NCBI RefSeq assembly: GCF_011752815.1
Contig: NZ_VWWV01000001.1
Coordinates: 682,001-746,000 of the forward strand
DNA from: Enterobacter sp. Cy-643
GTDB lineage: Bacteria > Pseudomonadota > Gammaproteobacteria > Enterobacterales > Enterobacteriaceae
Direction: 5' to 3'
DNA length: 64,000 nucleotides
A program made the position numbers and the translations under genes. Under the pieces are notes generated by a model that was given only the letters and a program-made list of their open reading frames with translations, was not told the origin of the DNA and ran no database searches. This document shows positions 43,452-50,887 of the stretch, one piece after another (positions within the stretch are counted from its first letter, which is position 1; every line of letters starts with the position of its first letter).

Positions 43452-45089
43452 ATGGGAATGTTAAAGAATTTTACCGTACGCCGGGTGCTGCTCACCGTGC
43501 TGGGGCTGTTTTGCCTGCTGTGGTCAGCCGTGGGCGTGTTTACCGTTTATTCGCTGGCGAAGCTGGGGGACGGCAACGCCGTTGACCATCAGCTGGTGTC
43601 GCAGATGACGATACTCAGCAAAGGTAACGACCAGTATTTTCGCTTTATTACCCGCCTTTCGCGCGTGATGGAGGCGAAGGCGGCCGGGGAAAATGCCGAC
43701 TTTAAACCCGTGCAGGAAGCGCTGGATAACATGAAAAGCGAGCTTGAGCGCCTGAAGAGCGTTTCGCCTGGGCCAATGGATCCGGCCGTTTCCGCCGACG
43801 TGATCGAAAAATGGCAGCAGCTTTTAGATAGCGGCGTGGCGGTGCAGATGCAGCTTGCCCGGCAGGGGAGCGCGGCGGATTATCGCCAGCAGGCGACCCA
43901 GGTCACGCCGCCGCTCAGCCGCGCTTTTGGGGCCAGCAGCAGCAAGTTTACCGCCGTGGCAGAAGAACGGCTGGACCGGACGCGGGTTGCCGTGGACTCG
44001 CTGACTCGCCTGATGAAAGTCACCGTGCTGGTGGCTATCGTGATTGGGCTGCTGATCCTGCTGTTTACCGATCGCTATCTGGTGAACCTGCTGGTGAAAC
44101 CGCTGGACCGCATTCGGGATCATTTCTCGGTCATTGCGAAAGGCGACCTCAGCCATCCGGTGGAGGACTTTGGGCGGAACTGCGTCGGCAAACTGTTCCC
44201 GCTGCTGGCCGAGATGCAGGGCAGCCTACGTGATGCGGTGAGCGCGATTCGCAGCGGCACGGAGAACATTTATCGTGGTTCGGCGGAGATTTCGTCCGGC
44301 AATAACGATCTCTCTTCACGCACCGAAGAGCAGGCCGCCGCGCTGGAAGAAACCGCCGCCAGCATGGAGCAGCTCACGGCCACGGTCAAATTCAACGCCG
44401 AGAATGCCCGCCAGGCCAGCAGCATTGCGGAGAAAGCCTCACAAACCGCCAGCCGCAGCGGCAAGCTGGTGGGTGACGTGGTGGTGACAATGGAAGGGAT
44501 CTCCGACAGCTCCCGCAAAATCAGCGAAATCACCAGCGTCATCAACAGTATTGCCTTCCAGACCAACATTCTGGCACTAAACGCTGCCGTTGAGGCCGCC
44601 CGCGCAGGTGAACAGGGCAGAGGTTTTGCGGTGGTAGCGGGGGAAGTGCGCAACCTCGCCAGCCGCAGCGCGGGCGCGGCGAAAGAGATTGAAACGCTGA
44701 TTGCCGATTCGGTAAACCGGGTGAACAGCGGTGCGGCGCTGGTGAACGAGGCGGGCAATACTATGAAAGAGGTGCTGAAGGCAGTCTCTGACACGACGCA
44801 AATTATGAAGCAAATTGCCTCGGCGACGGATGAGCAGAGTAAAGGCATTTCTCAGGTGAGCGTGGCGGTCAGCGAAATGGACAGCGTGACGCAGCAAAAC
44901 GCCGCGCTGGTGGAGCAGATCTCGGCGGCGGCGGCGGCGCTTGAAGGCCAGACTGAAATGTTGCAAAAAGCGGTGGCGCGTTTCCGCCTGTCCGGGCGTG
45001 AAGAACGGGTCAGCGTGGAAACGAAGGTCAAACCTCAGGCAAAAGCCGCCACTGCCACCGCGGCAGGAGATGACTGGGTCACGTTTTAA
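43452..45089 (+). CDS. Methyl-accepting chemotaxis protein with CheR-binding tail
   Basis: This 545-residue Tar/Tsr-like receptor has TM1 at about 10-32, a four-helix-bundle periplasmic domain to about 185 ([22 protein letters not shown]), TM2 and HAMP ([25 protein letters not shown]). The cytoplasmic signalling tip is [32 protein letters not shown]. It ends in DDWVTF, which fits the xWxxF pentapeptide that tethers CheR and CheB in high-abundance receptors. The ligand cannot be read from sequence. Its 3' end overlaps the convergent LysR gene by 4 bp. Confidence 0.9.
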   Translation: MGMLKNFTVRRVLLTVLGLFCLLWSAVGVFTVYSLAKLGDGNAVDHQLVSQMTILSKGNDQYFRFITRLSRVMEAKAAGENADFKPVQEALDNMKSELERLKSVSPGPMDPAVSADVIEKWQQLLDSGVAVQMQLARQGSAADYRQQATQVTPPLSRAFGASSSKFTAVAEERLDRTRVAVDSLTRLMKVTVLVAIVIGLLILLFTDRYLVNLLVKPLDRIRDHFSVIAKGDLSHPVEDFGRNCVGKLFPLLAEMQGSLRDAVSAIRSGTENIYRGSAEISSGNNDLSSRTEEQAAALEETAASMEQLTATVKFNAENARQASSIAEKASQTASRSGKLVGDVVVTMEGISDSSRKISEITSVINSIAFQTNILALNAAVEAARAGEQGRGFAVVAGEVRNLASRSAGAAKEIETLIADSVNRVNSGAALVNEAGNTMKEVLKAVSDTTQIMKQIASATDEQSKGISQVSVAVSEMDSVTQQNAALVEQISAAAAALEGQTEMLQKAVARFRLSGREERVSVETKVKPQAKAATATAAGDDWVTF

Positions 45090-46006
45090 GCTTCGATAGC
45101 GGGCAGGGTGCGCATCGCGTTTTCGCAGCGCGCCTTGACCGCTTCGTGCAGCAACCGCACCGTGGTTGACAGCTGCTTACGGTGCGGGCAAATCAGATTC
45201 AGCGGAATACTGTCCCCTTCATACTGCGGCAGCAGCAGCTTTAAGCGGCCTGCCTGCACATCTTCGCTGACATCCAGCCAGGATTTGTAGGTAATGCCTT
45301 CGCCTTTTACCGCCAGCCGGTGAATGACTTCTGCATCATCGCTCATCATCGAACCTTTCACCGCCACCTGCTGCATTTTGCCGTGCAAATTGAACGACCA
45401 GCTATTGTGCACCCGCCCGCGAAGCACAAACGTCAGCGCATTGTGCTGGGCCAGGTCGGCAAGGGTTTGCGGTTCGCCAAAGCGTGCCAGATAGGCGGGA
45501 GAAGCAACGAGCACGCGCCGGTTTTCTGGTGCGACCGGCAGGGAGATATACGACGCATCATCATTGTTGCCGTAGCGAAAGGCCACATCCACCGGATCTT
45601 TAAACACATCGGTTATCCGATCGGAAAACAGAAGCTTCAGGCTTAGCGCCGGGTAAGTACTGCGAAATCGCTGAAAAACATCCAGCAGGAGGTTGCGCCC
45701 AAGATCCGAAGGCACAGCGATTTGTAACGTGCCGCGTACTTCGTCGCTGGGAGGCTGGATCTGCTCATACCCGGCATCCAGCGTCTGCAGCACCTGCTGG
45801 GCGTAAGGCAGCCAGGATTCACCTTCGGGGGTCAGGCGCAGGCTGCGCGTTGAGCGAGCGAACAGGCGAATATTGAGGTTCTGCTCCAGGCGCTTAATGG
45901 CGGTGCTGACCTGGGCCGGCTGCAGCCCGGCTTCCCTGGCGGTATCGCTAAAACTGTTTAACGCCGCCGCCCTGACAAACAGCGCAAGGTCTTCCAGCCT
46001 GAGCAT
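45086..46006 (-). CDS. LysR-family regulator divergent from the quinone-reductase cluster
   Basis: The 306-residue LysR protein has the [28 protein letters not shown], linker [16 protein letters not shown] and an effector domain ending near [13 protein letters not shown] 46006 with GGAGAG five bases upstream is preferred over GTG 46012. It is divergent (111-bp gap) from the MDR oxidoreductase, ABM and nitroreductase genes. It is likely their regulator, perhaps sensing quinones or other electrophiles; the effector is inferred from context only. Confidence 0.87.
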   Translation of the reverse strand: MLRLEDLALFVRAAALNSFSDTAREAGLQPAQVSTAIKRLEQNLNIRLFARSTRSLRLTPEGESWLPYAQQVLQTLDAGYEQIQPPSDEVRGTLQIAVPSDLGRNLLLDVFQRFRSTYPALSLKLLFSDRITDVFKDPVDVAFRYGNNDDASYISLPVAPENRRVLVASPAYLARFGEPQTLADLAQHNALTFVLRGRVHNSWSFNLHGKMQQVAVKGSMMSDDAEVIHRLAVKGEGITYKSWLDVSEDVQAGRLKLLLPQYEGDSIPLNLICPHRKQLSTTVRLLHEAVKARCENAMRTLPAIEA

Positions 46007-46117
46007 TTTCACTCTCCGAGTATAAGTGTTGTTTCCTGACGCCGGTTTTTCACCTGCAGCGCACCTTGTACCATGATTTTACTCAATTGATGAACCTATT
46101 ACCTTATGGGAGCTGCT

Positions 46118-47125
46118 ATGAAAGCTATTGCTATTACCCGCGACGCAAAAGACGGCAACAATATTGATGCGCTACAGGACATCACGCTGCCGAAACCCGT
46201 TGCTCAGGGGCACGACATTCTGGTGGCGGTGAACGCTATTTCCGTGAACCCCGTTGATACCAAAGTTCGCAGTGGCTTTAGCGGCGACGCGCCTCGGGTA
46301 CTGGGCTGGGACGCCGTGGGTACAGTCGTTGAAGTGGGTGAAGCCGTCACGCTGTTTAAGCCCGGCGATGCCGTGTGGTACGCCGGGGCGCTGACTCGCC
46401 CGGGCAGCAACAGCGAATTTCAGCTGGTAGATGAGCGTATTGCGGCATTCAAACCTAAGTCCGTGGAAAATGCCGCTGCTGCCGCATTACCGCTGACGGC
46501 AATCACCGCGTGGGAAATGCTTTTCGACCGCCTGGGTATTCAGGAAAACGGCAGCGAAGAGGCCGTGCTGCTGATTGTGGGCGCGGCCGGTGGCGTGGGA
46601 TCAATTCTGACCCAGCTTGCCCGCAGGCTGACAAAAGCCACCGTGATTGGCACCGCGTCTCGCCCGGAAAGTCAAAAGTGGGTGAGCGAACTCGGCGCCC
46701 ACCACGTTATCGACCACAGCCAGCCTCTGACGGAAGAATTACAGCGTATTGGCGTGAAACACGTTACGCACGTTGCCAGCCTGACCAATACCGAGCAACA
46801 TTATGCCCAGCTGATTGAGGCGCTCATCCCGCAGGGGAAGTTTGCGCTGATTGATGACCCGGCAGCGCTGGACGTGCGTGCGCTGAAGGCCAAAAGTATT
46901 TCGCTGCACTGGGAGTTTATGTTTACCCGCTCGATGTTCGTCACCAGCGATATTATTGAGCAGCATAATCTGCTGACGCGCGTGGCCGCGCTTATCGACC
47001 AGGGTGTTTTAAGCACTACGCTCGGCGAACACTATGGCACAATTAACGCGGATAACCTTCGCCGCGCCCATGCGCTGCTGGAAACCGGGCGCGCGGTGGG
47101 CAAAATCGTGCTGGAGGGATTCTGA
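46118..47125 (+). CDS. Zinc-independent MDR-family quinone oxidoreductase (ZADH-like)
   Basis: The 335-residue medium-chain dehydrogenase/reductase has the GroES-like N-domain (VLGWDAVGTVVEVGEAVTLFKPGDAVWYAG) and a Rossmann domain with VGAAGGVGSILTQLARRL for NADPH binding. The catalytic and structural zinc cysteines are missing, as in quinone reductases and zinc-binding alcohol dehydrogenase family proteins of the YogA/ZTA type. ATG 46118 behind GGGAG is chosen over 46106. It probably reduces quinones or alpha,beta-unsaturated ketones with NADPH. The ABM gene follows 1 bp later. Confidence 0.85.
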   Translation: MKAIAITRDAKDGNNIDALQDITLPKPVAQGHDILVAVNAISVNPVDTKVRSGFSGDAPRVLGWDAVGTVVEVGEAVTLFKPGDAVWYAGALTRPGSNSEFQLVDERIAAFKPKSVENAAAAALPLTAITAWEMLFDRLGIQENGSEEAVLLIVGAAGGVGSILTQLARRLTKATVIGTASRPESQKWVSELGAHHVIDHSQPLTEELQRIGVKHVTHVASLTNTEQHYAQLIEALIPQGKFALIDDPAALDVRALKAKSISLHWEFMFTRSMFVTSDIIEQHNLLTRVAALIDQGVLSTTLGEHYGTINADNLRRAHALLETGRAVGKIVLEGF

Positions 47126-47126
47126 T

Positions 47127-47432
47127 ATGGCAACCACAGAAACCCTGACGATAATTGCCATGCTGAAGGCGAAGGCCGGGCAGCAGGATAACCTTAAAGC
47201 CGCGCTGAAAGCGCTGGGCGCGCCGAGCCGCCTTGAGCCTGGGTGCCTCGACTACACGCTGTTTCAGCTTCAACAAGAGCCGGATACATTTTTCGTACGC
47301 GAATCATGGCGAGGCCAGCAGGCGCTCGACCTGCACAATTCACTGCCTCATTTCCAGGCATTTGTGAAACAGATGGACGGGCTGCTGGCGGAACCGCTGA
47401 AACTGGTACCGCTGGACGAAGTTGCCGTTTAA
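47127..47432 (+). CDS. Antibiotic-biosynthesis-monooxygenase (ABM, YgiN-like) domain protein
   Basis: The 101-residue protein has the ferredoxin-like dimeric alpha-beta barrel of the ABM family: [52 protein letters not shown] and [19 protein letters not shown]. YgiN, a relative, is a quinol monooxygenase partnering a quinone reductase, matching the neighbour upstream. ATG 47127 follows GGAGGG and starts almost on the previous stop, so translation is coupled. Confidence 0.85.
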   Translation: MATTETLTIIAMLKAKAGQQDNLKAALKALGAPSRLEPGCLDYTLFQLQQEPDTFFVRESWRGQQALDLHNSLPHFQAFVKQMDGLLAEPLKLVPLDEVAV

Positions 47433-47493
47433 TTATTACGTGCAGCGGCCTGGCAGGCCGCTGCAAAACACAAAAACTTATTCAGGAAAAATA

Positions 47494-48147
47494 ATGAACA
47501 TTGTTGATGCTGCCTCCCGGCGCTATGCCACCAAAGCTTTTGATGCGTCTAAAAAAATTGCCGCTGAGGACGTGGATAAAATTAAAAATCTACTGCGCCT
47601 GAGCCCGTCCAGCACCAACTCGCAGCCGTGGCATTTCTTGCTGGTAAGCAGTGATGAAGGCAAGGCGCGCATTGCGAAAGCGACCACCGGGCCTTACGCG
47701 GCAAACGAGCCTAAAGTGCTGAATGCTTCACATGTCGTGGTGTTCTGTGCCAAAACGGTTTATGACGATGCGCACCTGCAAACGTTGCTGCAAAAAGAGC
47801 AGGAAGATGGGCGCTTTGCTACCGAACAGGCCAAAGAAGGGCAGCATAAAGGCCGTTCATTCTATGCCAATAAACACCGTTTTGACCTGAAAGATGCACA
47901 GCACTGGATGGAGAAGCAGGTTTATCTCAACCTTGGCACGCTGCTGCTGGGCGTTTCCACCCTGAACATTGATGCCGTGCCGATTGAAGGCTTTGACGCC
48001 GCCGTACTGGACGCAGAGTTTGGCCTGCGGGAGAAAGGCCTGACCAGCGTGGTGATGGTGGCGCTGGGCTACCGCAGCGTGGAGGACTTTAACGCTGGAC
48101 TGCCAAAGTCGCGCCTGGATTTCAGCCAGATTCTGACCGAAATCTAA
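47494..48147 (+). CDS. nfsB: NfsB-like oxygen-insensitive NAD(P)H nitroreductase
   Basis: The 217-residue FMN flavoprotein resembles E. coli NfsB (same length) through [28 protein letters not shown], the middle [40 protein letters not shown] and the C-terminal GLPKSRL. It reduces nitroaromatics and quinones by two-electron transfer. It differs enough (for example [21 protein letters not shown]) that it may be a second nitroreductase rather than the orthologue at the usual locus. It shares a strand and probably a transcript with the quinone reductase and ABM genes; a terminator follows at 48184-48219. Confidence 0.85.
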   Translation: MNIVDAASRRYATKAFDASKKIAAEDVDKIKNLLRLSPSSTNSQPWHFLLVSSDEGKARIAKATTGPYAANEPKVLNASHVVVFCAKTVYDDAHLQTLLQKEQEDGRFATEQAKEGQHKGRSFYANKHRFDLKDAQHWMEKQVYLNLGTLLLGVSTLNIDAVPIEGFDAAVLDAEFGLREKGLTSVVMVALGYRSVEDFNAGLPKSRLDFSQILTEI

Positions 48148-48183
48148 GGCGTGATAATACCTTGATTTAACTATTACCGGCTG

Positions 48184-48219
48184 ACGCAGGAATGCGTATT
48201 GGGCAATTCCTGCGTTTAT
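48184..48219 (+). terminator. Terminator after the nitroreductase gene
   Basis: ACGCAGGAAT/ATTCCTGCGT stem with a 12-nt loop followed by TTATT. Confidence 0.7.
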
Positions 48220-48298
48220 TCATCAAATCGGTGGCATTGAGGTGTGGCAAGCGAAGGGAAATGATCTATACTTTCCACTCTTAATTCTACGGACGGCG

Positions 48299-49003
48299 AT
48301 GGTTGTGAAGGACACGTATTATAATGACAGCAGAGTAAATTCATTAATTCAGCACGAACTTGATGAATTTATTCTGAATTACAAACATACGACCTACGCG
48401 TATGCTGTAATGAATAAGAAAGACCCTTCCCAAATGCGCATTATTAATAACAATCCGCAATGGTTTAACATTTATCTCGAAAATAAATATCAGTTTATTG
48501 ACCCAGTGATTGTCCGGTCTCTCAGCAGCCTGGAGGATTTTTCATGGGACAGCGGGATGATGGTTTCTTCCGGATATACGCTGAAACGTATTTTTGACGA
48601 AGGTTCACAGCACAATATTGTGCAGGGGCACACTTATCCGCTCCATGACTATGTGAACAACCTTGTTGTGCTTTCACTGATCAGCCATCAGCCTTCAGAA
48701 GTGAACCTCACCGAAAATCGTGAGGCGGTAATCGCTTTCTTTATCAAGCTGCACCAAAAGATGCTGAATTTATACAGCGATATTCGGCAGAAAAAAAATG
48801 TTTTTCTGTCGCCGCGTGAGCAGCAAATTCTGCAGTGGGTCTACGCCGGAAAAACCTATGCCGAAATTGCGACTATCTTGTCCATTACCGAGCGCACGGT
48901 GAAATTCCATATGGGCAATGCCATGAAAAAGCTTGGCGTTAACAATGCGCGTCACGCGGTTAAACTCAGCATCGAACTCAGGCTGTTAGATCTGGGTGCC
49001 TGA
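48299..49003 (+). CDS. LuxR-family acyl-homoserine-lactone receptor/regulator
   Basis: This 234-residue quorum-sensing regulator has an N-terminal autoinducer-binding domain with W-F-N-I-Y, the D-P pair in QFIDPVIVRSL and a downstream W (FSWDSG). The C-terminal LuxR HTH is LSPREQQILQWVYAGKTYAEIATIL then ERTVKFHMGNAMKKLGV. The start is taken as ATG 48299, giving 705 bp; an upstream in-frame start at 48242 is less likely. The ends of luxR and luxI converge with a 9-bp gap, as in the EsaRI/YenRI/CneRI-type loci of enterobacteria. Regulators of that group often repress in the absence of AHL; whether this one does is unknown. Confidence 0.88.
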   Translation: MVVKDTYYNDSRVNSLIQHELDEFILNYKHTTYAYAVMNKKDPSQMRIINNNPQWFNIYLENKYQFIDPVIVRSLSSLEDFSWDSGMMVSSGYTLKRIFDEGSQHNIVQGHTYPLHDYVNNLVVLSLISHQPSEVNLTENREAVIAFFIKLHQKMLNLYSDIRQKKNVFLSPREQQILQWVYAGKTYAEIATILSITERTVKFHMGNAMKKLGVNNARHAVKLSIELRLLDLGA

Positions 49004-49012
49004 CCAAAGAGA

Positions 49013-49648
49013 CTACAGATTATTGAGCTGGGCGAGCGTCTCACGCAGCCATTCGCTGTTTTTATCTTTATTAATAATATCTTCTATAACCTGTTGATTA
49101 GCAGGCATATAAATGTAATAAACCGCTTCGTCCTTTTCTGATAGCCCCTTCTGCAGCACGTCAACTTTCCAGTTGGCCTGGCGGAAAATGGCGTACATCC
49201 CCCGACTGGTCACCGCGTGCATGCCCGGATAGCCATTTTTGATGCAGTACATAATCATCGCCAAAAATAAAGCCTTACTGGCAGGCAGGGCGCGTAAATT
49301 CCCCTCATCGCGACGATTTTTATCTAAAAATAAGCGAGTGATTTCGCAACAGGGAATATCTTTTGGCAAGCTAATGTTATTAAAATACTGATGAAATATT
49401 TCATCTGTCATGGTCGGATGTTTGGCATCAATAAAGCGTGCGCCACAAAATAATTTGCCCTCCAGCATGCCCATTAAATAAGTTGTATTTGCATTATCGA
49501 ATTGATCTCTTTCCTGATTGTCTTCACATTCCACTTTCCATTCGAGCCGTTCGTGAAATGTTTTTTTGCGTAATGCATACAATTCCCGGGCGAGACCGGG
49601 ATGTAAATCATTATGATTACTTATAAAAAATTCAATTGCAGAACACAT
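49013..49648 (-). CDS. LuxI-family acyl-homoserine-lactone synthase
   Basis: The 211-residue protein has the invariant LuxI residues: R27, F31 and W37 in LRKKTFHERLEWKV, D48 and D51 in ERDQFDNA, R71 in CGARF, and E and R in CCEITRLFLDKN. It makes AHL signals from SAM and acyl-ACP. ATG 49648, preceded by AGGGA, gives 636 bp; the longer frame to 49750 lacks support. A lux-box-like palindrome lies 27 bp upstream. Acyl-chain preference cannot be read here with certainty; the related Cedecea enzyme is, from memory, a C4-HSL producer. Confidence 0.9.
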   Translation of the reverse strand: MCSAIEFFISNHNDLHPGLARELYALRKKTFHERLEWKVECEDNQERDQFDNANTTYLMGMLEGKLFCGARFIDAKHPTMTDEIFHQYFNNISLPKDIPCCEITRLFLDKNRRDEGNLRALPASKALFLAMIMYCIKNGYPGMHAVTSRGMYAIFRQANWKVDVLQKGLSEKDEAVYYIYMPANQQVIEDIINKDKNSEWLRETLAQLNNL

Positions 49649-49672
49649 CGCGTATCCCTGTATGTGGAGATC

Positions 49673-49692
49673 CCCTGTACTTAAAGACAGCT
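49673..49692. promoter_or_regulatory. lux-box-like palindrome upstream of luxI
   Basis: CTGT-N8-ACAG (49675-49690) has the outer half-sites and spacing of the Vibrio fischeri lux box. It would let the LuxR-type protein control luxI. The same pattern also fits a LexA half-site core, so the assignment rests on context. Confidence 0.5.
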
Positions 49693-49891
49693 TTTTTTTG
49701 CCTAAGGCCTTCTCTAAACTTAAAAAAATCCTGACCAGCCGCGCCAACACGCAAGCGGGTCAGGCGGTCAAAGACCTGAGCAACACCAAGGGAAATGTTC
49801 ACAGATTATTATCTAGTACACCGATTTCCCGATGCACAAGATTGTAAGCACTTGTAATTTTACATTACAAAAAATAAAAATAAAGAAAATT

Positions 49892-49922
49892 AAGCCCCTG
49901 CATTTGCGGGGGCTTTTCTTTT
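49892..49922 (+). terminator. Orphan rho-independent terminator
   Basis: AAGCCCCTGC/GCGGGGGCTT followed by TTCTTTT on the plus strand. No plus-strand gene precedes it within 880 bp except luxR. Confidence 0.75.
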
Positions 49923-50160
49923 ATATCTCACCAGAAACCGACTCGTTCAATGCCGTTCCCGGCAATATACCGCAATTCTTCGCTAAAATTTACTAACATA
50001 ACGGCCTGCATGTGGGGAAAATATTTTATAACACGGCGGGATAGGGTTGCGTGAAAAGCGTACGGCATAACTGAATAGTAGCCGACTAATTAAAAAAGTG
50101 AACAGCCGATGTAGAGGAAAAATGAATTTTGTGAAGGGAGGGCAACTTTGTGAAAAATCA

Positions 50161-50198
50161 AAAGCAAAAAGCCCGCTTAAGTTTCCTTAAGCGGGCTT
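50161..50198 (-). terminator. tRNA-Asn 3 terminator
   Basis: The same 13-bp AAGCCCGCTTAAG stem as after tRNA-Asn 1, with the T tract on the minus strand. Confidence 0.9.
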
Positions 50199-50206
50199 CT
50201 TAAATA

Positions 50207-50282
50207 TGGCTCCTCTGACTGGACTCGAACCAGTGACATACGGATTAACAGTCCGCCGTTCTACCGACTGAACTACAGAGGA
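50207..50282 (-). tRNA. tRNA-Asn(GTT), copy 3
   Basis: The 76 nt are identical to the other two copies. Minus-strand promoter TTGACA (50324-50329), 17 bp, TACTAT (50301-50306), GC-rich discriminator. The luxI side is at its 3' end, scsA at its 5' end. Confidence 0.98.
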
Positions 50283-50300
50283 ATCGTGTGAACGGGGCGC

Positions 50301-50329
50301 ATAGTAGCGAGGCCGCACGGGCTTGTCAA
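50301..50329 (-). promoter_or_regulatory. tRNA-Asn 3 promoter
   Basis: TTGACA, 17-bp spacer, TACTAT on the minus strand, with the same discriminator as the other two copies. Confidence 0.8.
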
Positions 50330-50473
50330 AGACTCCAAAGCGTCTTTTGTATCGTTTGCCGATAAAACAAGCAAAAATTGCCAGGAAACAGGCTCAGACA
50401 TAACTTTACAGCGCAAAGATTGCCAATATTTCGCCAGCCGCTAAGATAAGCCGGGTTAAACAGTGAGGATCTG

Positions 50474-50839
50474 ATGGTAAAACAGCGGCGGATAGGGATT
50501 TGGTTTCTTTGCCTGGCATGTGTTGTGGTACTGGTTTGTACCGCGCAGCGCATGGTGGGTCTGCACGCGTTGCAGATGGAAACCGTGGCCAGCGCCGTTG
50601 CTGCCCAGGCTGATAACCCGCAGGCCGACGGTGATTCCCCGGTCACGCCGTGCGAACTGAGTGCCAAATCATTATTGAGCGTGCCGCCAGTCTTGTTTGA
50701 TGGGGCGTTGTTCGCACTTTGCCTGCTGCTTTCCTTGCTGGTGCCCGTGCGTGCCACAAGAATGCCTTACTCACCCCCAAGAGCCACTTCACCCCCCACC
50801 CTCAGGGTGCATCTTCGCTTCTGCGTTTTCCGTGAATGA
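50474..50839 (+). CDS. scsA: ScsA, suppressor of copper sensitivity A
   Basis: The 121-residue protein has an N-terminal TM helix (IGIWFLCLACVVVLVCTAQ) and a second hydrophobic segment (VLFDGALFALCLLLSLLVPV), with a loop containing TPCELS between them. Size and position identify it as ScsA of the Salmonella scsABCD copper-tolerance locus, an inner-membrane protein thought to support the Scs thiol-redox system against peroxide and copper. Its molecular role is the least clear of the four. scsB follows 48 bp downstream. Confidence 0.85.
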   Translation: MVKQRRIGIWFLCLACVVVLVCTAQRMVGLHALQMETVASAVAAQADNPQADGDSPVTPCELSAKSLLSVPPVLFDGALFALCLLLSLLVPVRATRMPYSPPRATSPPTLRVHLRFCVFRE

Positions 50840-50887
50840 CAGACCGGCTGTGACCCACAGTTAGTTAATCATTTATGGAGAAAAAAT

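Larger units (their letters stand above)
49649..50158 (+). other. Region between luxI and tRNA-Asn 3, possible small RNA
   Basis: About 500 bp hold no supportable protein gene. Present are the lux-box-like palindrome, an inverted repeat TTGTAA-N7-TTACAA (49852-49870), and a strong plus-strand terminator (49892-49922) that belongs to no annotated gene. A short plus-strand transcript divergent from luxI, or a gene remnant, would explain the terminator. From 49930 to 50158 I see nothing. Confidence 0.45.

Noticed and set aside
49662..49847. 61-codon ORF upstream of luxI on the plus strand
   Set aside because: It has no family resemblance and a poor ribosome site; the region is better explained as luxI control sequence and a possible small RNA.
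50326..50757. 143-codon minus-strand ORF opposite scsA
   Set aside because: It overlaps the tRNA-Asn 3 promoter and the whole N-terminal half of scsA in antisense and has no recognisable domain.
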